Of a stretch of DNA of 64,000 nucleotides, positions 10,531 through 22,683 are shown piece after piece. Under the pieces are notes generated by a model that had not been told where the DNA came from, ran no database searches, and was given only the letters and a program-made list of their open reading frames with translations. Position numbers and translations under genes: made by a program. The DNA is from Paralvinella palmiformis. Its lineage: Eukaryota; Annelida; Polychaeta; Terebellida; Alvinellidae. Numbering within the stretch: the first letter of the stretch is position 1; each line of letters starts with the position of its first letter. The stretch is taken from positions 2,284,501 through 2,348,500 of the forward strand of contig JAODUP010000012.1 in assembly GCA_025642065.1 (NCBI GenBank), read 5' to 3'.

Positions 10531-12600
10531 CAACATTATATAGTTATATAAAGGCGTTAAATGATAATCAACTTCTCTACTTATTTATCAAACAGATAAT
10601 TACGAAGATGATGAATCATTTTGCTTATTTCTTTTATCAATAAATCATGGCGTTAAATGATAATCAACTTCTCCGTCAACTTGTCCAGTGGTATTCGGGG
10701 GGTACTTAGGCAAGACAATTAGAGTCCTACTGCCATCATGTGCTGTCACTAAGACCAGACAAGCTTACGATGATGCTGCTGGAACCTATAATGGATTCAA
10801 CTGATCAGAACCTTAGCTATGAAATATGTTTGTATATTTATTAGAGCTGGATTCAAATTATTTCTTAAAATATAAAAAAAAGTTATATGGAATCGATGCA
10901 GTTACACAAATGTATTTGCAATAATATTTTTGTTAAATAGTAATGTCTTATAGTTGAAGCAATTAAAATTGACAATAATCACGATAATGCGCAAATGATA
11001 GACATATGTTCCCTTAATATTACTCTTCCACTATATTTAAAAGTTGTTCACGTAAAATTAAGAAACATGGTTTGCCAACAATAGAGTATGTACATCCCTT
11101 ACCACAAATATTGCAAAAGCATTGGATAAAGTTCTTAATAATAAATTGAAGATGATACAAATAAGTTAGATATGTAACATGACTGATTTCCTCACCAATT
11201 ACACAGATATATTCAAGTGAAGTAAAGAAACGTCGTTTACAAATAATATATTTCAACCACAAGCTTTTAGGTGTTCTGTCATCAGATGATATATTGTATC
11301 ATAAAAAACGCATACAATTTTATTACTGGGAAACCAACTGTTCAATTTTACAGTTTGATCCATCATTCTCTTATCTAGCCTCCTGGATGGAGATATTTGT
11401 GTTAGTGAAGGTGAGATGGACAATGATGAATGTAATCACGTAGGTCTTCCATAGGTAAAGCGAGTAAGGTTTGTCTAGGGTGTGGACATCAAAGTTAATG
11501 TGGTAGGAGGTGGATCATATTGAGTTCCTACATCTCGTGTTGTTATCAAGGCTTTAGAAAATGCTGGAACGATGATTAATAAAACAAATATGGCTATCCA
11601 AGTTTGCCCACAGGTGGTAATTTTGAAACAAAATAAATCACCCTTTTTCTTTTTCAATACACAAAGAACTTTGCAGTAATTCACAATAAGGTCACACTCT
11701 AGATTTGTGTTCTATTTGCTCTAGCTTTGGAAAAACGAATAGCTTCTTTTAAAGTTTTTTTTTAGGAACAACACTGTGGGTGGGGGGGGGGGTAGGGCTT
11801 AGGACAACTGGCGATACATATCATGATATCCAGTAATTGAGCAACTGAGCAGTCTAGTTTTAGTAAAGCTTACCTTTACTTCTGAAGTACTTTGTCTTTT
11901 CGTTCTCACTGCTTCAACTCTTAGCGTATAAGAGATGGCACTGGGTTTATGTTGCAGAGTGCTTCTGCAGTTTCATCACAACTTGTCTCGTCAGTCTCCC
12001 GTGTAGAAGTACTACATGGATAAATAAGAGTATCCATTATGGTGCTCTGATAGTCACTCATCAACTGATAATAATGTTTTTTAAACAATGTGAGTTCAAA
12101 CCCAAGCCAGGGTCCTCATGCAGATTCCAACTTCATCTTTAATTTATTTGTAGATTCCAGTATCAGAAATTATTTTTAAATTCTAGAGAGGATAATTAAT
12201 TTTGTAAAGTCGATAATATCGACTATATTTGTATTTAGCAATATTTATTCCCGAAGAGGAGAAGCAGGCAGAAATTAATTTTAAATGTAATTGTGAGATT
12301 ATTCTTTTAGACCTACTGTGCTACCTGTTTCTTATGTACACTTCTTTATCCAAGTAAAGGGGTCCTCAAATAGCAGGTGTCCTTTCCATCAGAGGGGCAT
12401 TTTAATGGAGTAATTAGTGAAAATGTTGTTCCGAAGTGTCCTTAAAAGAGAGATGTCCTGTGATTGGAAAGGTTTTAAAATGCAGGAACCAGTATGTATT
12501 ATTAGACATAATGTCGGTCATATTCAGCAGTCTGGACTGTGGGAATATAGTGTTTTAATATTAAAAGATGCATTGTTATGATGTTTTATTGTACAACATC
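10531..12600. other. Intergenic, no supported gene
   Basis: Two kilobases between CBM14 copy 2 and a LINE. An 80-codon minus-strand open frame at 11020-11262 (with CNICGKGCTYS) is not recognised and has no visible splice context or homologous copy here. A G-run with GGGTGGGGGGGGGGG lies near 11780. Nothing else is supported. Confidence 0.5.
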
Positions 12601-12635
12601 TGGATTGACAGAAATTGTAATTACTCATTCTAGCT

Positions 12636-14490
12636 GTTCTAGGAACATGCTATCCTTTCTCTGAAGTAGTGTTGACTCAGCCGGGTCTTGTTGTGGTTTC
12701 TTGGCAGCTTATAGCTATGCCCTCTTGTTTGATAGAAATCTTCTTCTGAGGTAACTATAACTGGCATCACTTGCTCATCATGTGCCGCAGAGACCATCTT
12801 AAACATTTCAATCATTTCGCCCCTTAGGCATCTATACACCAAAGTTGGTAGATTTAATTGTTTCCGCCTATCAGGATCATTTAGATCTCGTAGACCTGGA
12901 ACCAACTTGGTTGCTCGCCTCTGAACATTGCCCAAGGTTATTATGTCATTCTTCCTTCTTGGCATCCACACCGAGTTGGCATATTCTAGATGTGGTCTGA
13001 CTATTGCTTTGTACAATCTTGTGAAATTTTCTGTATCCAGGTATACAAAGGATCTCCTTATTAACCCCATCATCTGATTTACCTTACTAACCTTTTCCAT
13101 TATATGGTGTTCGAAACTAAGATTACAGTCCACTGTGACTCCCAAGTCTTTTTCCTTTTCTACCTGATCTAGTATGTGATCTGTGTATGTATTATTCACA
13201 ACCTGTTTTCTCATGGTATATTTTCTGCTCCTGTTTCTTCTTTCTTGAGATGGTCATCACCTTGCATTTGTCTGGGTGGAATCGCAAAAGCCATTTATTT
13301 GACCACCCTTGTAAATTATTTAGATCCTTTTGTAGAGTTTGTATATCCTCATTTAATCTTACTTCTCGAAATACCTTTGTGTCGTCTGCAAACACAAATA
13401 CTTCAGAGATCATGTTGTCAGGAAGATCATTTATGTACAGGACAAATAAAATTGGTCCTAGCACACTCCCTTGCGGGATCCCCCTAAGGACATCGGTCCA
13501 TGCTGAAAACTGTCCTTTAACCGGCACTCGCTGTCTTCTATTTAACAGAAATGATGTTACCCATCTGACTATCTTTCCAGACATATCATACGATCTAAGT
13601 TTGCCAATGAACCGTTTATGTGGAGCGGGGTCAAATGCTTTCACGAAGTCAAGACATATTACATCTAGCTCCCGTCCTCTATCCATAATCTCTGTCCAAG
13701 TATCTAAGACTTTGAGTGGCTGTAAAGCGTTTGATCTACCTTTTATAAATCCATATCGCCTATTACTGAGCAGCTTATTTCTCTTCAGATGAGCTATCAT
13801 AACATCCCTTACTAATGATTCCATAATCTTACAGGCTATGCATGTAAGACGGACTGGACTTCTTACTACCCTTCTTACAAATTGCAGAGATATGAGCTTG
13901 TCTCCATTCCTTTGACGCGGATCACTTTTCTAAGGTTGAGTTGCATATTATTTCCAATGCCGTGCCAAGTTGCTCTACTGTTTCTTTCAGAATTCTTGGG
14001 TGCTTTGCGTCTGGGCCTGGTGACATCTATTTTAAATTTCATTAGTTTCTTGACAACATCTTTCTTAGAAATGTTTATATCTTCCAACTTGGAGTCCACA
14101 ACCTTGTTTTCCAATTTTGGTATATCTGCATCCGGTTTCTTGGTGAATACACTGCTGAAAAAGTTCTTCCGCTTTTCCCGGTCTGTTTTGGTTAGCTTCT
14201 CTTCATTTCCATCTGACTGAATAATTAGATCTGAAACTCGTTCTGGTTTTCCTTTTTCCTTTCACATAGTTCCAGAATTGCTTTGGATTTGACTGTTTCG
14301 AGATATCTTTTTCCAAATCTTTCTGTGACTTGCGTGTCATAGCTCGTACTTTATTTCTCTGACGGGTGTATTCTTTATATTTCTCTGGATCTCTTGTCTC
14401 CATATACCTTTGCCATAAACGGTTTTTGATTTGATTTAAACTGGCAGCCTTTTTTAGAGTGTTTATCGATGGAACATTTTGAATAGTGAG
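12636..14490 (-). mobile_element. CR1/Jockey-like LINE, reverse transcriptase region (5' truncated, frameshifted)
   Basis: On the minus strand from about 14490: KYKEYTRQRNKVRAMTRKSQ, then NPKQFWNYVKGKRK (linker before RT), a frameshifted DVVKKLMKFKID... segment, and an open stretch 13824-13192 with YGFIKGRSNALQPL, motif A VICLDFVKAFD, motif B GIPQGSVLGPILFVLYINDL and the catalytic box VFVFADDTKVF. It continues after a frameshift at about 13200 into 13214-12639 (LGVTVDCNLSFEHHI, RPHLEYANSVWMP, RRATKLVPGLRDL, YRCLRGEMIEMFKM). FADD and most of the fold are intact, but at least three frameshifts, a missing endonuclease and a missing 5' end show it is dead. It lies between CBM14 copy 2 and the broken copy. 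Confidence 0.88.
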
Positions 14491-14502
14491 CAGAGGATTT
14501 GT

Positions 14503-14727
14503 TTAATAATTTAGCATGGATGGTAATACTTCTTGGAAGGCTTTCCAATTTTTCAAATCGTGCTTGATGAAATGTGCGCCGCAGAATATGGCGCCGGGTG
14601 AGAGTTTTAGGTCTAAACATTTCTTCTTTTTTACCTGCACAAAATGTATCCGTTGTCTATGAAAACTCAACCGTTTGTCCGCTTTAGGAAATTCATGGAC
14701 ACTTCTTTTGTCAAAAGATAACGTCAA
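14503..14727 (-). pseudogene. Possible THAP-like zinc finger fragment
   Basis: The minus-strand frame reads RSVHEFPKADKRLSFHRQRI, then LSPGAIFCGAHFIKHDLKNW and ends at TAA. H-x-FP-x-D, a mid-domain basic/aromatic stretch and C-x2-HF resemble the second half of a THAP domain (C2CH finger), where many THAP genes have an exon boundary just before this half. A possible acceptor (TTTTGACAAAAG) lies upstream on that strand, but the first Cys pair, the conserved Trp and the AVPTIF box are not visible. It could be a P-element-like transposon or gene remnant, or chance. Confidence 0.3.
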
Positions 14728-15603
14728 TTAACCAGAAATAAAACGACCGAACTAAAACTTCACTGGACGATAATAGGTGATCCGGTTATGTGTTTCTCGC
14801 GGGGAGCGTTAAGTCTTGTGTCTTTATTGCTTTTTGTTGTTGAAACAATGACAAATAAATAGCACGAAGAAAGATCTTTTATATTTTATCAAGGTTTCGG
14901 ATTTTTTCTCTCCAATTCAATGAATCTGTTTCAGTAGATTCGTTTTGAACTATATGATTTATTTAGTGAAAAAGAAAAGAAAAAAACGAAAGAAAAGTAT
15001 TGATCCGAATTAAATATTTCCAGTTAGAATGTCTACATAAATTATAAGCAGTTAACTATGTAACAGCTTCTTGCTTTTGGAAGCATAAAATATAGCTCAG
15101 ATATTTTATCTTATAATAATAATTCTAATGAACAAATATAATTAAAATATTATTGATATGTACGTAAGATCTATGATGAAATTTAATTTTTTAATATACT
15201 TATATATCTATATACGCTATGAGTATGTCCTTGGCACACGATGTACCTTAATAACTAGAGATAACAATAAAATTGCATATTCCTGATATTTGATTATGTC
15301 ATCTGTGAAATAAACAGATGACTTCTACTGACAAGGTTGTTTCACGAGAGATATATCACATGCACTCAGCATAAAAATGTTTACAAACTTTCTCAATTAT
15401 TTTCTATCACCTGTTGTCTTTTATTATTTATTGATGCAACGGTGAGTGTTTGTGTTGATAGCAAATAGCCTGCACCAATAGTATACGCCAATAGTATACA
15501 CCAATAGTATACGCCAACAGTATTCACCAATACCGTAATCCATTTCTGGAACACCTGCTCACGCCGTTTATACTTCATGTTCATGAAGTAAGTATCTGAA
15601 GGG

Positions 15604-15714
15604 TATATCTGGGCATATTGAAGGGTATTTCATCTTTGACTTCGCTTCATTGCCTTTGGATGTCGCTCGGCTCATTTAGCCTACCATGTGCACAAAAGTA
15701 GCCGTAAAACATCA

Positions 15715-15747
<33 letters not shown>

Positions 15748-15750
15748 GTC
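15604..15750 (+). mobile_element. SINE family A, 5'-truncated copy
   Basis: TGGGCATATTGAAGGGTATT, CGCTTCATTGCCTTTGG, CGCTCGGCTCATTTAGCCTA and CCATGTGCACAAAAGTAGCC match the 3' two thirds of the SINE at 61563-61758, ending in an ATT tail (15715-15748). The tRNA-like head is missing. Confidence 0.7.
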
Positions 15751-16017
15751 GAAAAACATCGGGCCTATATTAGATGGAAAGCATGATGTAAAATTCAGTC
15801 CCTTAAAAATACAAGCGGTCTATACATTTAGATAAATCATGTTATGTTTGATCTGTATATGCAGATTTTAATCTTAACATATATGCGCGTTATGATGGCT
15901 TATCAAGGTTAACCCTTTATACGCTTTTGAAGCAGCCTGCTGAATGAGCAGTCAGACATTCTGAGGGAACGGCATACGTTTATATAAACACGATTGTAAA
16001 GTGGTGGTGATGGTGGT

Positions 16018-16019
16018 GG

Positions 16020-16071
<52 letters not shown>
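16018..16071. repeat. (ATT)n tract at LINE 3' end
   Basis: About 18 ATT units directly at the 3' end of the RTE-like element. RTE LINEs usually end in short tandem repeats, so this may be its tail rather than an independent microsatellite. Confidence 0.75.
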
Positions 16072-16074
<3 letters not shown>

Positions 16075-16079
16075 CCATA

Positions 16080-17990
16080 ATCAGTCCACTGCAGGACGAA
16101 AGCCTTAGCATTTTGCCTCCAAAGGTCTCGGTTTCTTGCTCTCATGTACTAGTTCACATTGCCCCAGTGCTGTTGTAGTTCATCTTTCCACCTTTTTCGT
16201 TGCCTACTTCGATTTCTTTTCCTACCCATGGGTCTCCAACTGTCAATGCTGCACTCCATCTATTATCTGTTCTGCGGCTGATGTGACCTACCCATGTCCA
16301 TTTAAAAATAAATATTTTCATAATGTCTATAACCTTAGTTTGGTCCATCACCTTCTTGTTAGTTTTCCGATATTTATATGTGATGCTGAGCATGTTTCGT
16401 TCCATGGTGTGTTGTGCTGCAGATAATTTCCTTTCCATTTTTGTTCTTAATGTCCAGGTCTCTGCTGTATATGTCATTGCTAGAAGGATACCCTTCATAA
16501 TTGTGCTATGTCTTCCAAATGCTTTGATCCTTGTTTTTATTTCGTGGTCTTGGTTTTTCTTCATTAATGTAAAACGTTGGCCTAGGTAAACATAGTCTTC
16601 TACTTGATCAAGTTGGATCTCAGTTACATATACTGCCTTTGTTGGTCTTGTGGTTCCTGCCATGATCTTTGTTTTTTTCATGTTTATTTTCAGTCCACAT
16701 TTCCTGCTTGTGTTGTCCAGTTCTTGAAGCAGTATTTCAAAGTCCTGTACAGCGTGAGCTATTATCATAATATCATCTGCAAATCGTAGATGGTTGAGTT
16801 TATCCCCATTAATATTGATAGCCATTTGGTGTCCAAGCTATAGTCCTAAACATTTTCTTCAAGCAGGTTATGAATACTTTGGTTTGGTGACATGGTGTCT
16901 CCTTGTCCGACCAGGTTCTTTATCTGTATTTCGTTTCTATCATTGTGCAGACAAACTGTTGTGGAGTTATCTGCGTAGATGTCTCTTATTAATTTGATAT
17001 AGTTGGTGTTGATTCCTTGTTCTCTCAATGCTTCTAGAACCGAATAAGTTTACACATAATCAAAAGCTTTATTGTAATCTACAAAAGCCACCATAAGTGG
17101 TATGTTGTGTTTCGGGCATGTTTCCTTCAGCTGGTTTATAGAATGGATGTGGTCGATGGTTGAGAAACGTTTTATCTTATGAATCCGGCTTGTTCCTTTG
17201 GCTGTTTGTTGTCTAGGACACATTCCAGTCTGTTGATAATTACTTTACTAAAGATTATGTAGATTTTGGAGAGCAGACTGAGGGGCCTATAGTTCTTTAG
17301 GTCTTTTTTTATATCCCTTTTTCTGTTGGATTATCATATTTGCTTCTTTCCATTGTTATGGAATTTTTCCTCTCTGTAGAAATGCTGAGAATAATTTTGC
17401 AAGTTCTTTGTTCATTACATTAATTCCATCTTTGATTGTATTAACAAGGATATTGTCTGGCCCTGGGGCTTTTCTTCCAGCCATTTGGTTTACGGCATGT
17501 TTCACCTCCCAATCTGTGACATTTGGTATTGGTTCATTTGATTTTTCTGGTTCTTCTGTTTGTGTGTCACTGTCATATAGTTGCTTATAGAACTCTTGAG
17601 TATCTCGTCTTGATCTGTAATCTCTTGTCCATTACTGTCAAGAATGATGGTAATTGTCCGTCGTCCTTGGCCTAGGTTCCTTTTTTTTACTTTCTTGAGG
17701 TTTCCTTTTTCCTTAATTGGAGTCTTTATCATCTTTGAATTGATTTTTCTTATGTCTTCCCTTAGCGTTTTCCATGTTTCTATGTATTTCATATTTTGGA
17801 TGCCTGTGCTGTCCATTTTCATCTATCTTCTCTTTTCCAGTAGCGTTCTCATACTGTCTAAACATTTTGTTGTTATGTGTCTTCTTCTTGCCTGCTATCT
17901 TCGAGGCAGTTTTATGATTAGCCTCCACTATTTGCTTATTCTATTCGTCCAGGTTTGTGTATTGTCCTTGTGTTCATCATGGACTAGCTG
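16080..17990 (-). mobile_element. RTE-like LINE (5' truncated, decayed)
   Basis: A 223-codon open stretch (16825-16154) contains the catalytic box NHLRFADDIMIIAHAVQDFE, then LKINMKKTKIM, VEDYVYLGQRFT, MTYTAETWTL, MERNMLSIT and IFKWTWVGHISRRTDNRWS. This is the C-terminal half typical of RTE-clade polymerases (YLGQ, AETWTL, ERKMLGI, WAGHIAR-type motifs). Upstream on the same strand are frameshifted pieces: VGQGDTMSPNQSIHNLLEEN (16846-17028, a damaged GxRQGD box) and charged linker sequence at 17502-17928. The element ends in an ATT tract. It sits inside exon 3 of a CBM14-family copy, whose two sides flank it. Confidence 0.88.
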
Positions 17991-18215
17991 AAATTTGGTT
18001 TCTCTCTACTTTCTCCCAGTTTCTCCACGGGATAACTACCATCAGACAATAGACTACAGTCTTCTAAATCACCGCACGGTGGAGGAGCATCTTCTGGACT
18101 AACAAAGGATAATAAAACATCTCTCTCAGGACGGCCATAGCAAACAACAGGTGTTTTGTTTACAAGAAATACCAACAGTATACACGAAAATGTTGGTCAC
18201 CAATAGTTTTTTTTA

Positions 18216-18975
18216 AAACATCAAACTAAATCAAGGGGAAATTTGGTTGGAATATTATAATTTTGCTAGTCATGATCCCATCAAAGAAAATACACGTAGC
18301 TTGTTTCTACCTTCGACTCCAATAATGTCACTCAATGTTCCCTACTAAATGACCCAAAAGACCATTCCAACATTCCATATATCTCCAGAACTGGAATATG
18401 TGAGTTCAGAAAAAATATAAGTGTTATCTGTTAACTATAAGTAATCTACAATTTTCAGCGTCATGTTTACGTTGAACCTTCAGCGTAATGTATTAATGGC
18501 TTTGAAATTGAATAAGCAAAAAGTTTAAATAAATACACATGTTTATGACTCAATTGAGAAAACATTGAAGTTTTAGATTTTCGGTATGTAAAAATCAATG
18601 AAAGAGTACGACGAAACTGATTAGCATTTTGAAATTTTGAATGAAGGAAGTCACAATTGTTTCAATAAATATTAAATGGAAGTCATAATTAATTTGTGCT
18701 GATATACCAACACCTTGTGGCGCGCCATATAGACTTGGTAATCGGTAAAATCTTATCAGTCAGAGATTGAACGTTAAGTACAGTGATAAGGACACTTCAG
18801 CTGCAACACATGACAGCTTGTTAGTTTATTTTGGCGACTAAGTGACACAGTTCACCATTACTGCTGTTTGTCATCGTGACTGAGAAAATCTCTTCGTCGG
18901 ATGTTGTCATACATTTCTGGTACATGATCTATGTAGTATTTCCCCAATGCGACCAGCGCTAATCCTGTATATATG
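18216..18975. other. Intergenic, no supported feature
   Basis: AT-rich unique-looking sequence between the broken CBM14 copy and the SINE family C copy. I searched both strands for exon 1 or 2 of the broken gene and saw none. Confidence 0.5.
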
Positions 18976-18984
18976 TTACTAAAT

Positions 18985-19135
18985 GAGGCATAGCTCAGTG
19001 GTAGGGATTTGAACTAGCACGTCGGAAATTTCTGAGTCGAGTCACCGATGACCTGGTGATTGTACCTTGTGCGGCCTTTCATCGAACAACCAATCCCCAA
19101 TCGATTATTGTCAATGATCTATCACGAGAGTGCAG
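18985..19135 (+). mobile_element. tRNA-derived SINE family C, copy 2
   Basis: GGCATAGCTCAGTGGTAGGG is a good A box; GAGTCGAGTCACC is a weak B box. It aligns with 8405-8560 and is followed by the same downstream sequence leading to the CBM14 exon 4. Confidence 0.5.
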
Positions 19136-19411
19136 CACGACAGAGCATGGATCGTGTCACATAATGCCAGAAAACCGAAGAACAAATGACAAATCATTAA
19201 CGCATTTAGTCCCAAACAAAACTTTCCATCTTTAAATTGGTTTACAGAAACATAAACGTAAATGTAAAGTAATCTTCTTATCAGTGCTAGTCCTTTGATG
19301 TATTCGTCTCCTCGTCGGTGAATAAATGAACACCAGTTTTTTATGATTTTCAAAATACAGTTTATTTACGTCTCACGAGCCATATTTCTGATAGAGTACA
19401 GAACGTGTTTA

Positions 19412-20535
19412 TTATTTGTTTGGTGGGTGTGTTTCCAACTTTCTTTTTTCTTTTTTAGTTGGTATGTTACCGCATGGCTCTTTGACATTATCTGGCCAGT
19501 TACAGCTTTGAGTCTCATAATCGAATACCGTTCCTGGAATTTAAAAAAAAGAATTAGAGATTCAATTTCCATTACACTAATTTACTGCCAATTTGAAGGA
19601 AACAAATTCAAAGATTAAATATAATTAGATTAGACACAAACATTTCCGGAGAAATATTCGCTTACCTGGATTACAGGTTTGTAATCCGTAGTCTATTCCG
19701 TCGATACAGGTGAAGAAGAAGGTACAGTTTGTAGCCATGTCAGGATAACTACCGTCAGGCAATTCAGAACAGTCGTGAAAATTACCACAGGGAGGAGGCG
19801 CTTCATCCGGCCTGAAATGAATATTGGTTTTTAATCGGCGGCATATTTTCAGCTTTTCAACTTGTCATTTTGAAAACATATAATTTTACTTTCAAGCCGA
19901 AAAGTAAACTGATTTAATTTAATTATTAAAATATGTTTACAGTCTGAAGCAACAAATTCTAGTGTGTAGCTTAAAATGTTTATCCTCAATCCTGGTTATT
20001 CTTGAGACGGATGTCTGCGAGCCACTCTTTAGGGTTACAGCTAACTTTGGGATTCAGTGACAGGATAGGGGTTTCTGTAACGCAGTGGGCTATCGCGTTC
20101 TCTTTGGGATCCCAGTGCTGTTTTGGTTTTGGGGTAGAATATTATATGGCGTCTCCTGAGATGTTGCCGTATCAACAGTTACAAATTTAAAAGTTTAATT
20201 ATGAATACCTACGATGTGCATTGTTGTTCCACATAGTTGTACACGTATTGGGGAGGGATGCAATCAATTTGAACCCATTCTCCGCTTTGGCAAACTGTGT
20301 ACGAACGACATCCTTCGCAGCAGATTTCTCCCTCTGTACAGTCTTGGCAGAATACGACGCCGAACAAAACTGAAAATTCATTTAATCATACAAATTAATA
20401 AATTATTCAAATACAAATAAAACAAGCTCTTAATATGTAGCATTGTTTTCTTTTGGTAATTTCTATCTATTAGCATTAATGAACATTGTTAATAACAAAA
20501 TAAAACTCACCACTTAAGAAAAGTGTATAAATCAT
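19412..20535 (-). CDS. Secreted protein with two CBM14 chitin-binding domains (copy 3)
   Basis: Four exons, complement of 20511-20535, 20213-20369, 19666-19811 and 19412-19533; 450 nt, 149 aa, intron phases 1, 2, 1. The signal peptide is MIYTLFLSVLFGVVFC. Domain 1 reads DCTEGEICCEGCRSYTVC, SGEWVQIDC, YVYNYVEQQC and closes with PPPCG in exon 3. Domain 2 reads NFHDCSELPDGSYPDMA, then NCTFFFTCIDGIDYGLQTC and, across intron 3, TVFDYETQSCNWPDNVKEPC. The tail PTKKEKRKLETHPPNK is basic. All Cys and the aromatic core are kept, so it should fold and be secreted like copy 2, to which it is very close. The polarity of domain 1 differs (Trp in place of Tyr in GEWVQI), which could alter ligand contact. 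Its TATA box differs from those of copies 1 and 2. Confidence 0.85.
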
Positions 20536-20660
20536 ATTTATGCTCGTATAGTCACGTTTACAATGTCTCAAATCTTTGCGAGATTCAAATAAATAGGCCT
20601 CCGCTTATCTCTGATGTGAATTAGTCATATGGAACGCGGCGAGGACTTACAAGTATTACT
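20536..20660 (-). promoter_or_regulatory. 5' flank of CBM14 copy 3, TATA box altered
   Basis: Matches the copy 1 and 2 flanks (GGAGGCCTATTT, CACATCAGAG, TCCTCGCCGCGTTCCATATG), but the TATA position reads CTTGTAAG on the minus strand instead of TTTATAAG. Confidence 0.45.
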
Positions 20661-20816
20661 TCTGTGTATAACATTATATATCTACAGTAAATAAATAATG
20701 TTTTACTCGGTGAACATAAATAATCACTTGATGCTACTTCTTTTTTCTTTTTATCATACTTAAAATCAGAACACTAAAATATCACCTGAAATCTATCTGT
20801 ACGTGTGTATTAATAA

Positions 20817-20828
20817 TATATATATATG

Positions 20829-20892
<64 letters not shown>

Positions 20893-21020
20893 GTGCGTGC
20901 GTACTTATATCATGTATCTAAGTATCTATATATGTATGTATTAATGCATGTGTAACCGTCAGCCCTCTCTCCTGTGTGTGTGTGTGTCTCTCTCTCTCTC
21001 TGTGTGTGTGTGTGTACGCA
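20817..21020. repeat. TA, GT and CT microsatellites
   Basis: TA/TATG runs to about 20890, then GT at 20976-20986, CT to 21001 and GT to 21015. A further short TA run lies at 21144-21160. Confidence 0.85.
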
Positions 21021-21229
21021 CGGGCTCTTGTCCATCAGTTAATTAGTGCCTTAGTTTAATTTTTTACAGCTTTTATCACGGTACTGATAAATGCTAAAAC
21101 GAGAGAAAATGCCAAAGACTAAATTTTAATGAGAATAGACCATATATATATATATATATGTGTTCAATTGATAATAAATGTCTTAAGCTTTTGTATAAAC
21201 ATTGATTCAATTGATTCAATGTAAATTAA

Positions 21230-21545
21230 GAGCTATGAATATGTCCTTGGCACACGACGGACCTTAATAACTAGAGATAATTATACAGTTACGTATTCCT
21301 GATATTTGATTATGTCATCTGTGAAATAAACAGATGACTTCTACTGACAAGGTTGTTTTACCAGCATAAAAATGTTTACAAACTTTCTCAATTATTTTCT
21401 ATTACCTGTTGTTTTTTATTATTTACTAATGCAACGGTGAGTGTTGGTGGCAAATAGCCTGCACCAATAGTATACGCCTATAGTATACGCCAATAGTATA
21501 CGTCAATAGTATACACCAATATCTTACATCCATTTCTGGAACACC
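21230..21545. repeat. R2 segment and CCAATAGTATACG minisatellite
   Basis: Aligns with 15225-15560 and partly with 4465-4660. At 21465-21522 a unit of about 15 bases, (C/G)CCAATAGTATACG, is repeated about four times; the same minisatellite stands at 15473-15533. These segments mark the 3' limit of the copy 4 type duplication unit. Confidence 0.65.
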
Positions 21546-22216
21546 TGCTCACGCCGTTTATACTTCACCCTTTCGATTTGCTTGCTGAAGTGTTTCTGTG
21601 GTTCTTCACCACTCTCCATTATTTCAGAAATATCTAATTTCTCTCTCATCATTCACCATATATGGTGTCAACGCCGCTTAATAACCAGTAATGGTCTTGT
21701 TAACGTTTTGTCAAAGACGGTAACCAAGTCTCACATATATTTTGCTAGGTGTATAGTTCAATACAGTTCATAAACACACCAATTACTCGTGCCAGGTAAT
21801 GTAATATTGTAATGATGAGTGTTTGTGGTTATCTGATATAGCACACGCCAAATTATATTCAAAATCCGTCTGTTAGGAAATTCTTTATTGACAGCATCCA
21901 TACTTCGATGTTTGTTGATAACAGACTAGACAGACGTAGATTAGTTTAAATTAAATTGATAAATAAATATACTAGGCAAGAAAATAAACATACCATGTAG
22001 GTGTATTGCCAATAGGCTAACCGTCACAATTACAAACTACCTTGATTGTTTAAAGATAATAAGTGAGTTTATATACTAGAAAGTACCCATTATCACTAAA
22101 ACTTAATTAAGACTTAGTAATAGAATTTTTTTTAACAATTTTTGTACCTTACTTTAGGCCGTTACTACTAACAATTATTTGTCATCGATAATCTTGTTCA
22201 TTCTTTGATGTCCTGA

Positions 22217-22249
<33 letters not shown>

Positions 22250-22270
22250 GTCGATAAAGATCTAGCCTAT
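21546..22270. other. Intergenic, no supported gene
   Basis: Between the R2 segment and CBM14 copy 4. Contains an ATT run at 22216-22249 and nothing else I can support. Confidence 0.5.
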
Positions 22271-22280
22271 AATGTCACTG

Positions 22281-22637
22281 TTAGATAGTAACGGAGAACA
22301 GTATTTTCCGTAGTTGATGTAATATATATTTCAGAAGTCTCTTAGCGCCAGCATCATTGTTGGTTGGGATAGTACCACAAGGTTCTTTGACATTTTCGGG
22401 CCAGTCACAGATTTGATCTTCGACGTCAAATACAGTCCCTTAAAAATATAAATGTTTTAAACATTTAGATAAATCGTGATGTGTTCAATCCGTGTATGCA
22501 GGTTTTTAGCTTAACCCATGTGGGCGTTATGATAGCTTTTCAAGGTTAACCCTTCATACGCTTTTGAAGCTGCCTGCTGAATGAACAGCCACGCATTTTG
22601 TTGGAACGGCATACGATTGTAAACGTGGCTGTGATGG

Positions 22638-22683
<46 letters not shown>

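Larger units (their letters stand above)
15225..18215 (-). pseudogene. Broken CBM14-family copy, split by a LINE
   Basis: Sequence on both sides of the LINE at 16080-17990 matches the 161-aa gene at 22281-24847. The 3' side (15760-16020) aligns with 22410-22640: intron 3 with TACGCTTTTGAAGC and the remains of the exon 4 acceptor (CAGTCCCTTAAAAATA on plus). The 5' side (about 18024-18215) aligns with 22805-22990: the first half of exon 3 (SPEDAPPPCGDLEDCSLLSD), its acceptor and adjoining intron 2. The second half of exon 3 is missing where the LINE begins. Exons 1, 2 and most of 4 are not found. Further 3', 15225-15560 aligns with 21230-21545, including a CCAATAGTATACG minisatellite. Confidence 0.8.

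Noticed and set aside
17502..17928. Two overlapping charged minus-strand frames as separate genes
   Set aside because: They are frameshifted upstream pieces of the RTE-like LINE ORF.
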